A stretch of DNA of 49,481 bases from Candidatus Helarchaeota archaeon. GTDB lineage: Archaea > Asgardarchaeota > Lokiarchaeia > Helarchaeales > RDOG01. The stretch spans positions 1 through 49,481 of the forward strand of contig JALGVI010000033.1 in NCBI GenBank assembly GCA_029838215.1, read 5' to 3'. Position 1 is the stretch's first letter, and the number at the start of each line of letters is the position of its first letter. The notes under the pieces were generated by a model. The model was not told where the DNA came from, searched no databases, and worked only from the letters and a program-made list of their open reading frames with translations. Shown in pieces: positions 7,513-16,395 of the stretch. Position numbers and translations under genes: made by a program.

Positions 7513-8097
7513 ATGAACGAAAATAAAATTTATGAAATACGATGGCACGGTCGAGGTGGTCAAGGGACAGTGACTGCAGCGAACATGGTATCAGCCGCAG
7601 CATTTGCAGACGGCTATAAAGGTGTCCAATCCATTCCTTTGATTGGTGCAGAAAGGCGTGGATCGGCAATCCAGGTATTCTCTCGCCTTAGCAAGGAGAC
7701 CATTCGCATCCATAGCCAAATTCAATATCCAGACATCGTGGTATGCATTGATCCCAGCTTATTTGCCAGTTATGCTGACATGGTCATGTCGGGCATCAAA
7801 GAAGATGGGATACTGATAGTAAATTCTTCTAAAAAACCGGAAGAAATAAACACGGATAAAAAAATCAAGATATGTACCGTTGATGCTTCGGGGATTTCCG
7901 TCAATTTAAATTTAGAATTTGGAGGAGCATTTGTGGTCAATTCACCCATGCTTGGTGCCTTTGTAAAAGGGACGGGTTTGATTCAACTGGAAACCCTACT
8001 ATCTTTACTCGAGAAAAAATGGAAGGGAGAGTGGGGTGCAAGAAACATCGAAGCTGTAAAAACGGCTTACGAAAAATGCACCTGCGTAAAAAAATGA
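7513..8097 (+). CDS. porG: 2-oxoacid:ferredoxin oxidoreductase, gamma subunit
   Basis: About 194 residues form the gamma domain that completes the coenzyme A site of archaeal pyruvate (or related) ferredoxin oxidoreductase. The family signature W-H-G-R-G-G-Q-G-T-V-T-A-A is at the N-terminus, followed by G-A-E-R-R-G-S-A-I and a conserved N-S-P-M-L-G-A-F-V-K-G-T-G. Start choice is uncertain among GTG 7471, ATG 7504 and ATG 7513. I use 7513 because AGAGGT lies 9 bases before it and homologs begin close to the glycine-rich motif. It is the first of four tightly packed genes in the order gamma, delta, alpha, beta, standard for archaeal POR. Confidence 0.92.
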   Translation: MNENKIYEIRWHGRGGQGTVTAANMVSAAAFADGYKGVQSIPLIGAERRGSAIQVFSRLSKETIRIHSQIQYPDIVVCIDPSLFASYADMVMSGIKEDGILIVNSSKKPEEINTDKKIKICTVDASGISVNLNLEFGGAFVVNSPMLGAFVKGTGLIQLETLLSLLEKKWKGEWGARNIEAVKTAYEKCTCVKK

Positions 8098-8106
8098 AGG
8101 TGAAAC

Positions 8107-8421
8107 ATGATGGAAAACAACAAGTATAAAAGTTGGCGAAAAGTTCCTGATGAGACAAAGTTTGAAGACTTGCCCCCCGTTCCAATCTCCGTCCCTGATA
8201 AGGGTTCTATAGGATTGACTGGCGAGTGGCGGACGCTCCGTCCTGTCATTGATAAAGAAAAATGCAAGGAGTGCATGTTTTGCTGGGCTTTTTGTCCAGA
8301 GGGAATCATTTACATCACTGCAGACGGCATGCAAATCGACTACGATTATTGCAAGGGTTGTGGAATTTGTGCACACGAATGTCCCTTTGATGCAATAGAG
8401 ATGGAAAGGGAGGTAAAATAA
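8107..8421 (+). CDS. porD: 2-oxoacid:ferredoxin oxidoreductase, delta (ferredoxin-like) subunit
   Basis: The 104-residue protein carries two 4Fe-4S motifs, C-K-E-C-M-F-C-W-A-F-C-P (about residues 54-65) and C-K-G-C-G-I-C-A-H-E-C-P (about 82-93). These pass electrons from the TPP site to ferredoxin. The N-terminus has the usual W-R-x-x-P-rich leader that wraps the complex. AAGGTGA precedes the ATG by a few bases. The stop is one base before the alpha gene start, so the two are co-translated. Confidence 0.94.
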   Translation: MMENNKYKSWRKVPDETKFEDLPPVPISVPDKGSIGLTGEWRTLRPVIDKEKCKECMFCWAFCPEGIIYITADGMQIDYDYCKGCGICAHECPFDAIEMEREVK

Positions 8422-8422
8422 C

Positions 8423-9661
8423 ATGGTTGAACACTTACCCGAAACTGTAAAAATCATCTCAGGAAATGAAACGGCTGCTTGGGCAGCACGATATTCGCGA
8501 GTACAAGTCATTTCGGCGTATCCAATTACCCCTCAAACGGTCATCGTTGAAAAACTTTCTGATTTCGTTGATTCAGGAGATTTCGACTGTCAATACGTTC
8601 GTGTTGAAAGCGAACATAGCGTCATGGCTTTCTTGATAGGAGCGAGTTATGTTGGAACTCGAACTTTTAGTGCTACTAGTGGACAGGGTCTTTTCTATAT
8701 GAACGAAATGCTTCATTGGGCTCCTCCAACGAGGCTACCAATCGTGCTTGGTGTAGTAGATCGAGGTGTTGCACCGGGATGGAACATTTGGGCAGATCAT
8801 CAAGATGTTATCGCTTCTCGTGATACTGGTTGGATGATAATGTTTGCCTCCAATCATCAGGAGATTTTTGATAATATCGTTCAGGCTTATAGAATTTGTG
8901 AGGATACTCGCGTTTTTCTGCCAATGATGGTATGTTTGGAAGGTTTTTCTCTAAGCCACACTAATCAGCCCGTATATTTACCAGACCAAAAGCTCGTGGA
9001 TGAATATTTGCCTAAAGTACCGAAAAATGGTTGGCCACACATTTACTTGGATCCAGAACGGCCTGTGTTTCACGGAAGCCTTCAGATTCCTGGGGGCACC
9101 ACGGCAATGCCGAATGCAATGTATTTCGAATTTCGAGCATTAATTGATAAGGCACAACAAGCTGCGAAACCCGTTATCAGAGAAGCCGCCCAAGAATTTG
9201 AGAAGAAATTCGGACGTAATCATGGCGAATTGATAAAAAAATACCGCTGTGATGATGCTGAAGCCGCATTGGTATGCATGGGTAACTTGGCGGACCAAGC
9301 TAGTGTGGCAGTTGATCGAATGCGAAAAGACGGATACAAAGTCGGCTTGATCAAGCTCCGCGTGTATAAGCCCTTCCCAATAGAAGATTTCTGTGATGTT
9401 GCAAACGAAGGCAATATAAAGATATTTGCAACGATGGAACGCAACATGGCATTCAGCTTGAATGGAGGAGCAGTATCTGCGGATCTCAAATCTGCCTTGT
9501 ATGTGAATGATGAAAAGCCACTTGTAGTTCCTTATGTTGCAGGCGTTGGCGGGCGAGATGTCACGGTAGAACAACAATGCGAAGTTTTACGGAATACACT
9601 GAAAATGGATGCTGGCGAGGCTAAAAAAATGACTCCGAGGTATGTGAATTTCCACTATTGA
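8423..9661 (+). CDS. porA: 2-oxoacid:ferredoxin oxidoreductase, alpha subunit
   Basis: The 412-residue length is normal for the alpha subunit. It opens with S-G-N-E-T-A-A-W-A-A and the pyrimidine-binding motif A-Y-P-I-T-P-Q-T, then V-E-S-E-H-S-V-M and A-T-S-G-Q-G-L-F-Y-M-N-E. These are characteristic of the POR/VOR family that oxidises 2-oxoacids to acyl-CoA with reduced ferredoxin. GGAGG at 8409-8413 gives a 9-base spacing to the ATG. Pyruvate is the likely substrate because of gene order and similarity to PorA proteins, but 2-oxoisovalerate use cannot be excluded by eye. Confidence 0.93.
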   Translation: MVEHLPETVKIISGNETAAWAARYSRVQVISAYPITPQTVIVEKLSDFVDSGDFDCQYVRVESEHSVMAFLIGASYVGTRTFSATSGQGLFYMNEMLHWAPPTRLPIVLGVVDRGVAPGWNIWADHQDVIASRDTGWMIMFASNHQEIFDNIVQAYRICEDTRVFLPMMVCLEGFSLSHTNQPVYLPDQKLVDEYLPKVPKNGWPHIYLDPERPVFHGSLQIPGGTTAMPNAMYFEFRALIDKAQQAAKPVIREAAQEFEKKFGRNHGELIKKYRCDDAEAALVCMGNLADQASVAVDRMRKDGYKVGLIKLRVYKPFPIEDFCDVANEGNIKIFATMERNMAFSLNGGAVSADLKSALYVNDEKPLVVPYVAGVGGRDVTVEQQCEVLRNTLKMDAGEAKKMTPRYVNFHY

Positions 9662-9671
9662 GGTGAAGAAC

Positions 9672-10574
9672 ATGGTGAAATCTTATAAAGAATTGGTAAA
9701 AACAGAAACAAAGGAATATTTTCTTCCCGGAAATAGTTCTTGTGCAGGATGTGGACTCGAGCTCTCCTTAAGATGGACACTAAAAGCTTTAGGACAACGA
9801 ACCATAATTGTATGCCCTGCATCATGCACGAATGTCGTCGTGGGACTTTATCCAAAGACGGCAATGGGAATAGCGGGCACGAACATGGCATTTGCGGCAG
9901 GATGTGCGGCAGCGGCAGGCATAAGGACGGGATTAAAAGCCCGTGGAATTGATGATATCACGGTTCTTTGCTGGAGTGGTGATGGAGGAGCCTATGATAT
10001 TGGACTGCAAAGTGCTTCGGGTGCAGCAGAACGGAATGATGACATCCTTTACATATGCTATGACAATGAGGCTTACATGAACACCGGCACGCAGAGAAGT
10101 GGTGGAACTCCTTTTGGAGCATGGACGACTACAACGCCAGAAGGTAAAAGACAACATAAAAAAGACTTACCTGGCATCATTAGGGCTCATAATGTCCCGT
10201 ATGTGGCAACAGCTTCAGCAGGATATCCAAATGACCTATTCGAAAAAGTCACGAAAGCCAAGAACATGAAAGGATTCAGATACATTCATATCTTTGCTCC
10301 TTGTCCTCCAGGATGGCGATATGATACCAACTTGACGGTAGAAATAAGCAAGGATGCAGTAAAGACAGGGATGTGGGTTCTTTACGAAGTCGAAAATGGT
10401 GAGTTCAAGCTTTCGAAAGAGAGTGCTAATCTGGTCGATAAATCAAAAAGAGCTTCTATTCGGGAATATCTGAAGAAACAGGGTCGTTTTAAGCGGATGT
10501 CAGAGGATGAAATTGAAGAACTTCAAGCTTGGATCGATCACAATTGGAAAAAGATAGAAAAAAATCAAAAATAG
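9672..10574 (+). CDS. porB: 2-oxoacid:ferredoxin oxidoreductase, beta (TPP) subunit
   Basis: The 300-residue beta subunit binds thiamine diphosphate and a 4Fe-4S cluster. Visible are S-S-C-A-G-C-G-L-E (cluster Cys pair), C-P-A-S-C-T-N-V, and the TPP motif G-D-G-G-A-Y-D-I followed by Y-D-N-E-A-Y-M-N-T-G-T-Q-R-S-G, with Mg-binding Asp and Asn. ATG 9672 is preferred over GTG 9663 because GAGGTGAAGAAC precedes it. It closes the operon. A 22-base gap separates its stop from the convergent acidic protein gene. Confidence 0.93.
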   Translation: MVKSYKELVKTETKEYFLPGNSSCAGCGLELSLRWTLKALGQRTIIVCPASCTNVVVGLYPKTAMGIAGTNMAFAAGCAAAAGIRTGLKARGIDDITVLCWSGDGGAYDIGLQSASGAAERNDDILYICYDNEAYMNTGTQRSGGTPFGAWTTTTPEGKRQHKKDLPGIIRAHNVPYVATASAGYPNDLFEKVTKAKNMKGFRYIHIFAPCPPGWRYDTNLTVEISKDAVKTGMWVLYEVENGEFKLSKESANLVDKSKRASIREYLKKQGRFKRMSEDEIEELQAWIDHNWKKIEKNQK

Positions 10575-10596
10575 TGCATGAATGCTGAAATTCGCC

Positions 10597-11937
10597 TTAC
10601 CAAAACTTAATTTTTTTCTTTTTTTCTTGCTTCTTTTCAGGTTCAGTGCTTTTTTCCCGAATAGCTTCAATGAAATCTATTTTTAAGTCCATAGGATTAG
10701 AGGGCTTTGGTGGTGATATGTTTTCAACGAATACTTCAACTTTTTCGGGTTGTGCTTCTGCTTTCTCATGTTCGGATGGAGAAGATGAAAGATCATTTTC
10801 TGCTATCATTTTTTGTACGAAATCACGTGCAGGTCCTTCTGGCAAGATATCAACAACTTCTTTCATTCTATTGGCGATTTCTACATCATTTTCGGAATGA
10901 ATTGGTCCGATTTCTTCCTTCTTTTGAATTATATATTCCCTTAATTTATCAAATTTTTCTTCAACTTGTTTTATATTCTCAAGTTCTTTATCAAGATTGG
11001 ATAGATCGACTTGTTCCCCTGTTTCCATGGTTCCCCCAAAAAGTTCCTTGATATCTCCAATGTGTTGCTTCTCTTTTTCATAATCAATATGTCCATTATC
11101 GTATTCCGTGGGTTTTTTTTCTTTTTCGAGAGATTCAATATCTTCGAAGATCGATTCAGGCGTTAACTTGATTTCTTCGGGCGGTTCCGCGGAAATAGAT
11201 ACAGATTCTGCAATTTGCTTGGTTTGTAATAGGGTCTTTTTGAACTCTTCCTTCATTTTGAATTTTTCTTGAATCGAATGTGTCATTTTTTCAGCCAGTT
11301 CATGGCTTTCCTCTTCTTCTTCGGTCTTTTCGGGTTCGGAAGGCTCTGGCTCTAGAACCAGTGGTTCACTGGTTTTTGCTTCATTCTCGGTTGTTTCCTT
11401 AACGGGTTCAACAATCGGAATGGCTTCAGGAATTCCTAAAGCAGAAGCATCAAATGGTTCGCTTTTATTAACGGGCTCTGGCTTAGCTTGTAAATCAACT
11501 TCTGCAGTCTCCGTTTCGGTATTTAGCGAAGCAAATTCCTCTCGAAGAGTTTTTAAAGATTCTACTTCAGGAGATAGATGAATGGGTTTGGGACTCGGCA
11601 GGCTTGTGGATGAATCAGCCGGTGTAGTGGATACCGTTATTTCAAAGGCATGGGGTGCAATTTCTTTTATCCCTTTTGTTTCGATAATTTTAACGTCCTT
11701 CGAGGTAAATGTTTGGTCTTCAAATTCATCTAGGAACGTTTTAAAATCTTCGTATTCATCTATTGATAATTCAATTGCGATTTTCTGCCCTTGGTTTTCT
11801 AATTCCAAGCCAATGGCAGATAATATACCATTAACCTCAATAGATTTGAGTATTATGGCTTGAACCTTGCCATTTTTTGTTCGTTTTCGTTGATATATTT
11901 TTTCTATTCTTTTCAATGCCTCCCAAGTCAAGAACAT
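10597..11937 (-). CDS. Large acidic, low-complexity protein of unknown function
   Basis: About 446 residues. A folded N-terminal part (to about residue 90) contains a hydrophobic, helical start and a strand-rich region, V-Q-A-I-I-L-K-S-I-E-V-N-G. Then follows a long disordered stretch dense in E, P, K and S (P-E-P-S-E-P-E-K-T-E-E-E-E-E), interrupted by short helical segments, and a lysine-rich tail ending K-K-K-I-K-F-W. The reading frame extends to a TTG at 12003; I prefer ATG 11937 because no ribosome site supports the upstream codon. It is downstream of a coiled-coil gene on the same strand. No family recognised; a scaffold role is a guess. Confidence 0.7.
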   Translation of the reverse strand: MFLTWEALKRIEKIYQRKRTKNGKVQAIILKSIEVNGILSAIGLELENQGQKIAIELSIDEYEDFKTFLDEFEDQTFTSKDVKIIETKGIKEIAPHAFEITVSTTPADSSTSLPSPKPIHLSPEVESLKTLREEFASLNTETETAEVDLQAKPEPVNKSEPFDASALGIPEAIPIVEPVKETTENEAKTSEPLVLEPEPSEPEKTEEEEESHELAEKMTHSIQEKFKMKEEFKKTLLQTKQIAESVSISAEPPEEIKLTPESIFEDIESLEKEKKPTEYDNGHIDYEKEKQHIGDIKELFGGTMETGEQVDLSNLDKELENIKQVEEKFDKLREYIIQKKEEIGPIHSENDVEIANRMKEVVDILPEGPARDFVQKMIAENDLSSSPSEHEKAEAQPEKVEVFVENISPPKPSNPMDLKIDFIEAIREKSTEPEKKQEKKKKIKFW

Positions 11938-12027
11938 CACCGAATCGTAAACTTGCACTAGGAGAAGTTGTAAAAATTCTCTAGTAGAAGTAAATAAATT
12001 CAATTATAAAAATATGAAATCAAGTTG

Positions 12028-12615
12028 TCACCGCCTTTTTTCTGCAATCTTCCTGAAAGTCCAATTTAGTGTCCTTTGAATCTCTTGTAATCGTTCAGAC
12101 GACCCATAATTGTAAATCGTGATATTTTTAATGGAGCCATTTTCATCCTTGTGAACAAAATAATTGAATCTACGGTCTTCAGGAATTTTCTTTCCCGTGG
12201 TGGGTTTTTCATCTGCTAATTTAAATTTATTTAGAATTTTTCCAATGAAGAATGAACGAAGCGGAGCATCATCATCTGTTAGAATAAAATCCTTTTCGGG
12301 CGTGATTTGAATTGTATCGCCTCGAATTTTATAAGTTCCCAATAACGTCCCTTCAGCGGATTTAATCTCATGGACAACCTCTTCTTGCTGAACTTCTTCA
12401 ACGAGTGGTTTTTTGGCTTCGGTTTTGGGTTTTTCTTGTTTTTGTGAAACGTATAAATCCGCAGCGGTCTTGAAGCTTTCTTTTATTAACAAAGAATCTA
12501 CCTGTTCAATGGCTTTTTTATAGATGTTGAGTTCTTCTTCAATTCTTGCCTTTTCCATCTCGAGATCTTTGATTTTTTTATTTAAAAAAGTCTTAAGCTC
12601 CGCAATTTCCTTCAA
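12028..12615 (-). CDS. Coiled-coil protein with conserved C-terminal domain
   Basis: The 195-residue protein has a coiled coil at residues 1-55 (K-K-I-K-D-L-E-M-E-K-A-R-I-E-E-E), a charged linker, and a C-terminal alpha/beta domain (about 85-195) with G-T-L-L-G-T-Y-K-I-R-G-D and R-R-F-N-Y-F-V-H-K-D-E-N-G. The start is TTG 12615: GAGG lies 7 bases upstream and the coiled coil begins at once; the first ATG is 12558. It sits between the 202-residue gene and the acidic protein gene, all on the same strand, and may be co-transcribed with the latter (about 90 bases apart). Function unknown. Confidence 0.7.
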   Translation of the reverse strand: MKEIAELKTFLNKKIKDLEMEKARIEEELNIYKKAIEQVDSLLIKESFKTAADLYVSQKQEKPKTEAKKPLVEEVQQEEVVHEIKSAEGTLLGTYKIRGDTIQITPEKDFILTDDDAPLRSFFIGKILNKFKLADEKPTTGKKIPEDRRFNYFVHKDENGSIKNITIYNYGSSERLQEIQRTLNWTFRKIAEKRR

Positions 12616-12753
12616 GCAATCGCCTCATTAAAAGAAAGAATTCTGAAAGAATGGATTTCATTAATGGATTTCTTCGTTTATAGATTAAAAAAATGATCTA
12701 ATAAACGACACAAAACGAGGAAGATCATGAAAATGATATTGTAGTTTTGACGA

Positions 12754-13362
12754 TTAAAATAGCTCTTTTGGAATGGCAAGCAGGCGTCCATGTGCGTATT
12801 CGTGTAATTTTACCATTGCATCAATAACATCAGCACGTATAAAACCACTGACATTTATAATTCGGCGATTTTTCTTGACTAGTGCAATCAATTTTTTATT
12901 AGCTTCGATTTCAGGCATGATGTATTGCAGGCATTCTTCTCCAGAAGCAAAACCAGTTTTATATAAATCTTCCCAAGTTTCAACGTTTGATGAATCCATC
13001 AGGAGTTTATTGTAAAATTTTATGCGATTTTTGTAAGAATCACGGAGATATCCGCGGGCTTCAGGATAAAGTGATAGCGATTTCCTGAGATTTTGATTGA
13101 TGGGATCTGTTGCAAGCAACTCTTCCAAGTGTTCGGATACTACTGCATCGATATCAGAAATACGTTCTTTAGAAGCCACGGCCACGATCTTTTCAAGTAA
13201 TTTAATCGTTCGTTGGCGTTGTTCGGGTCCGATTACGAGTTTAAAAACGGGTTCAATTAACGAGCCCACTAAAGTCTTTCGCAGATCTTCCGATAGATAT
13301 TCCACGCCGCGATCCACTTCTGCCACTAGATAATCCTTGAGAATGGTAATTTTTCGTTCCAC
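12754..13362 (-). CDS. Hypothetical helical protein
   Basis: The 202-residue product is predicted nearly all-helical, with many basic and acidic residues and no Cys clusters except C143 in E-E-C-L-Q-Y. GTG 13362 is the only sensible start: it follows the HTH-V4R regulator stop by 47 bases and no in-frame ATG lies near the N-terminus. The gene probably shares a transcript with the regulator. I do not recognise the family. Confidence 0.7.
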   Translation of the reverse strand: MERKITILKDYLVAEVDRGVEYLSEDLRKTLVGSLIEPVFKLVIGPEQRQRTIKLLEKIVAVASKERISDIDAVVSEHLEELLATDPINQNLRKSLSLYPEARGYLRDSYKNRIKFYNKLLMDSSNVETWEDLYKTGFASGEECLQYIMPEIEANKKLIALVKKNRRIINVSGFIRADVIDAMVKLHEYAHGRLLAIPKELF

Positions 13363-13409
13363 GATTTTTCACTTGTCATCAATTGTTTTCTGCGCTTTTT
13401 CAGGCAAGT

Positions 13410-14087
13410 TCATAATTGAGTTATCAGATAAGTGCAGTGATCTTTTCCGTCACATCTACATTCTATCTCTTTCACGTCGACCTTTGTCGATGCAATGAGA
13501 TTTTCGATAATGCCTTTGAGAAGCCCTGCTTGAATTTCACAAATAGATCTATATTCTTGCTTCCCTTCACATATACAATTTTCAATGGTTAGAAGGAAGC
13601 TCTTGTGAGAATTTTCCTGATTGATGTGAACTTGGGCTTTCACGTTCGGAATGGGATAAGTTATCTCTACCGCAATGGCTGCAAGTTGCGTGATATTTTC
13701 AAATGTAAATTCGAAACCATTAAATTGCTTTGTATAGATATCCGTGGCACCTTTTTTCGCCATTGCATATCCGATTTCTCGTGCTTTTTTTGGGTCTTCC
13801 AAGAAATCGTTGAAAAAAACGGAATGTAGAAGCTGATAAAAAGAAACCATGTAATTTGCCCGTTCTTCGAACGTCTTGGATTTTCTTTGGGGATAGAATA
13901 ACTTTGCGGTCTTTCCCCTCTCGACTTTATAGATTAGCTCCTTCCCCGCCATTATTTCCAAGTATTTTGCCGTGGAATTCCTGTTTAAACCAATTTTTTC
14001 GGCAATTTGTGTTACAGTTAGCCCCAAATCCTCTTTTTCCAAGATATTAAGGATTTTAAACTGTGTTTCTGACGATCTTTTCGCCAT
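13410..14087 (-). CDS. HTH regulator with C-terminal V4R-like sensor domain
   Basis: 225 residues. The N-terminal 70 form a winged helix (L-T-V-T-Q-I-A-E-K-I-G-L-N-R-N-S-T-A-K-Y-L recognition helix). The C-terminal part fits V4R (4-vinyl reductase-like, Bet3-related) domains, with C-I-C-E-G, a helix I-C-E-I-Q-A-G-L-L-K-G-I-I-E, and K-E-I-E-C-R-C-D-G-K-D-H-C-T-Y-L-I. V4R domains bind small hydrophobic ligands or metal. The likely job is ligand-controlled transcription. ATG 14087 is preferred over GTG 14096. It heads the run of minus-strand genes down to 10597. Confidence 0.83.
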   Translation of the reverse strand: MAKRSSETQFKILNILEKEDLGLTVTQIAEKIGLNRNSTAKYLEIMAGKELIYKVERGKTAKLFYPQRKSKTFEERANYMVSFYQLLHSVFFNDFLEDPKKAREIGYAMAKKGATDIYTKQFNGFEFTFENITQLAAIAVEITYPIPNVKAQVHINQENSHKSFLLTIENCICEGKQEYRSICEIQAGLLKGIIENLIASTKVDVKEIECRCDGKDHCTYLITQL

Positions 14088-14596
14088 AAATTTCACGAGC
14101 TAAATCATGATTTAATGGGATTTTTTCCTTTTAAGGAGTTAATGAACATTAAGAAATCAAGAGATATTTAAATTTTTTTAACCGAAAAAATTAATAAACA
14201 AAGCATTTTTTTTTAATAAGAATGCTGTTCTTTTTTCTCATGTTAAAATGTAATCGAATTTTAGTGGTTTGAAACCTATTGTTGTACTGGTGCATTCTTT
14301 TTTTTACGTGAGAATCGATTTGGAGGGATTTTTTTCTGATAGCCAGAAAAATGTCTAGTGGAAAACTTAAATTTGACTTGAATAATTGCCGACTGAACTA
14401 AAATCGAATCATTTTGTTTTCTTAAACGATTTACTTGGCTCTGCTTGTATTCAAATTGAAAACGGCAAAAATACAAAAAAAGAACGTTGAAAAACAGTTT
14501 GAATTTCATCGAGCAGCAGAAAAATCCTTGGATATAATTATTTGTTTTTGCTCTAAACGATTCATTTATTAGATAATCTAGACATAATTTAGGAGG
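14088..14596. other. AT-rich intergenic region between HTH-V4R and bPH2 genes
   Basis: About 500 bases of very AT-rich DNA with long T runs (14165-14215), holding the divergent promoters of the HTH-V4R gene (minus) and the bPH2 cluster (plus). A 77-codon frame on the minus strand (14276-14509) is open, with a hydrophobic start and a basic tail, but its composition mirrors base bias, so I do not call it. A TATAATTA box at about 14535 could serve the bPH2 genes. Confidence 0.5.
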
Positions 14597-15217
14597 ATGG
14601 TAGAAAATAATCTTCCTTCAGAAATCATGATACCGAAAGATGAAAAAATTCTCTTGAGATTCAGACGTGAATTTTCTGCACTCATCATACCATATATAGT
14701 AAATGTCTTGATCGGTCTCGGGGCGATAGTAGTCATCTTTTCCATAATTGAAGCCGTATTGTTAGTTTATTTCAGGTTATGGTTTTTGATTATCAATGCT
14801 TTAATGATTAATTTTGGAAATTATTTCACGTTATCGCTTATAGGGATTATTCCGGGATTATTATTCGTTCCAATTATCGGTTATTTTTATTGCAGGTCTC
14901 ACGTGTATTTAATTACAGACAGACGGCTCATCATTTATTGGAAATTCTTTTTCATTAGGATTCGGGAGACAAAACTCGAGAAGATGACTGATTTGACGGT
15001 AAAACAGGGATTGCTCGGGCGTATATTTCGGTTTGGTGACATTAATCCGATCACTCCAGGATTGCAGGCGAAAATACCCAGACAATCTGGTAGCTCGACA
15101 GCAGATGCTGCTCAAACGGCTCAAACCGTAACGTTCATGGGATTTGCAGGAGTAAAGTCTCCGTTTGACATCACGTATAAATTTAAATCCATTGTCAAGT
15201 TTGGGAAAATTATTTGA
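14597..15217 (+). CDS. bPH2 (YdbS-like) membrane protein, module 1
   Basis: 206 residues: two long hydrophobic hairpins (about 28-60 and 70-100) followed by a cytoplasmic bPH2 domain with F-Y-C-R-S-H-V-Y-L-I-T-D-R-R-L-I-I and G-L-L-G-R-I-F-R-F-G-D-I-N-P-I-T-P-G. The bPH2 family (bacterial PH-like, as in YdbS/YdbT) sits on membranes; roles are mostly unknown. AGGAGG lies immediately before the ATG with no spacer, and no in-frame start lies at normal spacing, so initiation may be unusual. It is the first of four adjacent bPH2 genes. Confidence 0.85.
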   Translation: MVENNLPSEIMIPKDEKILLRFRREFSALIIPYIVNVLIGLGAIVVIFSIIEAVLLVYFRLWFLIINALMINFGNYFTLSLIGIIPGLLFVPIIGYFYCRSHVYLITDRRLIIYWKFFFIRIRETKLEKMTDLTVKQGLLGRIFRFGDINPITPGLQAKIPRQSGSSTADAAQTAQTVTFMGFAGVKSPFDITYKFKSIVKFGKII

Positions 15218-15236
15218 TTTGGAGGTTCGTGTTAAA

Positions 15237-15788
15237 ATGCAGATAGATGAAGATATTCCGGACATTATTGACCTTGAATTTGACGAGAAAGTAATCCACA
15301 TCCTCCATAGAAAGTTTATCTCTTTTATTTTTCCATTTTTAATGATATTAGCAATAATTGTCGGGTCGACACTGACAGGTTTTCTAGGAATTTTATTCGA
15401 TCCTTTTATCTTATTCTATGTTTTACCCGTCATTATCATCGTTATCGGTTTCATTTTAGGTACCGTGATTTCAGTTGGACTACTGCTCGGATATTTCTAT
15501 TGTCGCGGACATGTATATTTAATCACGAACAAGAGAATTATCTATTACATGAAATTCGTGTCGAAGAACCTACGTGAATTGAGATATCCAAAAATCTCAG
15601 ATACCGTCTTTCAGCAAGGACCGTTTGGACGGTTGTTTAATTATTCTTCGATTACATTAACCAGTCCAGGCATGGAAGGCGGCTTTACGGCGCGTGGAGG
15701 ATTCACGTTTTTATTCTCAATTAAAGGAATTGAAAATGGTTTGACGATTCGGGAAGATATAATTAAATTAATTGATTTGGCTGGATAA
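15237..15788 (+). CDS. bPH2 (YdbS-like) membrane protein, module 2
   Basis: 183 residues: a short acidic N-terminus (M-Q-I-D-E-D-I-P-D-I-I-D), two hydrophobic segments, and a bPH2 domain with Y-C-R-G-H-V-Y-L-I-T-N-K-R-I-I and Q-G-P-F-G-R-L-F-N-Y. ATG 15237 is used: GGAGG lies about 11 bases upstream and the paralogs begin with a similar acidic stretch. The open frame to 15165 overlaps the previous gene and is not needed. It is co-transcribed with its neighbours; the next ORF starts 1 base after the stop. Confidence 0.85.
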   Translation: MQIDEDIPDIIDLEFDEKVIHILHRKFISFIFPFLMILAIIVGSTLTGFLGILFDPFILFYVLPVIIIVIGFILGTVISVGLLLGYFYCRGHVYLITNKRIIYYMKFVSKNLRELRYPKISDTVFQQGPFGRLFNYSSITLTSPGMEGGFTARGGFTFLFSIKGIENGLTIREDIIKLIDLAG

Positions 15789-15789
15789 A

Positions 15790-16377
15790 ATGAGCACGAA
15801 TACTGCACCACGAAAAATACCTGAAGAGATTTCCTTGAATGGAGATGAATCCATCGAATTAACATATTCTCGAAACCTCACTTCTTATATCCTGACTCGC
15901 ATCATTCCCGGGATTTTTTTTGTATTGTTATTATTCATTATTCTTAATTTCATCATGTCCTTATTCTTTTTTACACTTATTACCTATTCAGGATTCTCCA
16001 TTATCTTGTACCTCCAAGTCACATTCGTCATCAATGTTACATTGTTGAGTATCTTCTTCCCGATAATTCTCCTTGCCATAATTTTTGCAAGGGCTTATTG
16101 CAATTCTCATATCTACATCGTAACCAATAAAAGAATTATTATTTTCCGCAAATTCATCATCATCACGAGACGTGATGTTTGGTTTGATCGTATTTCGGAT
16201 CTCTTGGTCATCCAGGGTCCCGTGGGTAGATGGAAAAAATACGGCGAGATCCAGCCATTGACACCGGGATTGGAAGTGGGAATGGCTCAGGTACTTCATT
16301 CTTTTTTAGGAATTTCATCTCCATATGAAAGTAAGAAAGAAATAATTAAGATTATTCAGAAATATCGAAAAGAGTAA
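15790..16377 (+). CDS. bPH2 (YdbS-like) membrane protein, module 3
   Basis: 195 residues: N-terminus S-L-N-G-D-E-S-I-E-L-T-Y-S-R (the acidic motif repeated before each module), two hydrophobic segments, then C-N-S-H-I-Y-I-V-T-N-K-R-I-I-I and G-P-V-G-R-W-K-K-Y-G-E-I-Q-P-L-T-P-G. The ATG at 15790 is immediately downstream of the previous stop. Module 3 is the most divergent, with A-R-A-Y in place of G-Y-F-Y before the conserved histidine. Confidence 0.85.
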   Translation: MSTNTAPRKIPEEISLNGDESIELTYSRNLTSYILTRIIPGIFFVLLLFIILNFIMSLFFFTLITYSGFSIILYLQVTFVINVTLLSIFFPIILLAIIFARAYCNSHIYIVTNKRIIIFRKFIIITRRDVWFDRISDLLVIQGPVGRWKKYGEIQPLTPGLEVGMAQVLHSFLGISSPYESKKEIIKIIQKYRKE

Positions 16378-16395
16378 CCAATCAAGGTAAACATC

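Noticed and set aside
8005..8511. Minus-strand frame of 168 codons over porD
   Set aside because: It is opposite the ferredoxin-like subunit and its Cys-rich look is a complement artefact.
14276..14509. 77-codon minus-strand frame in an intergenic gap
   Set aside because: Hydrophobic F/K composition follows from AT bias; no ribosome site. A TATA-like box upstream keeps a small doubt.
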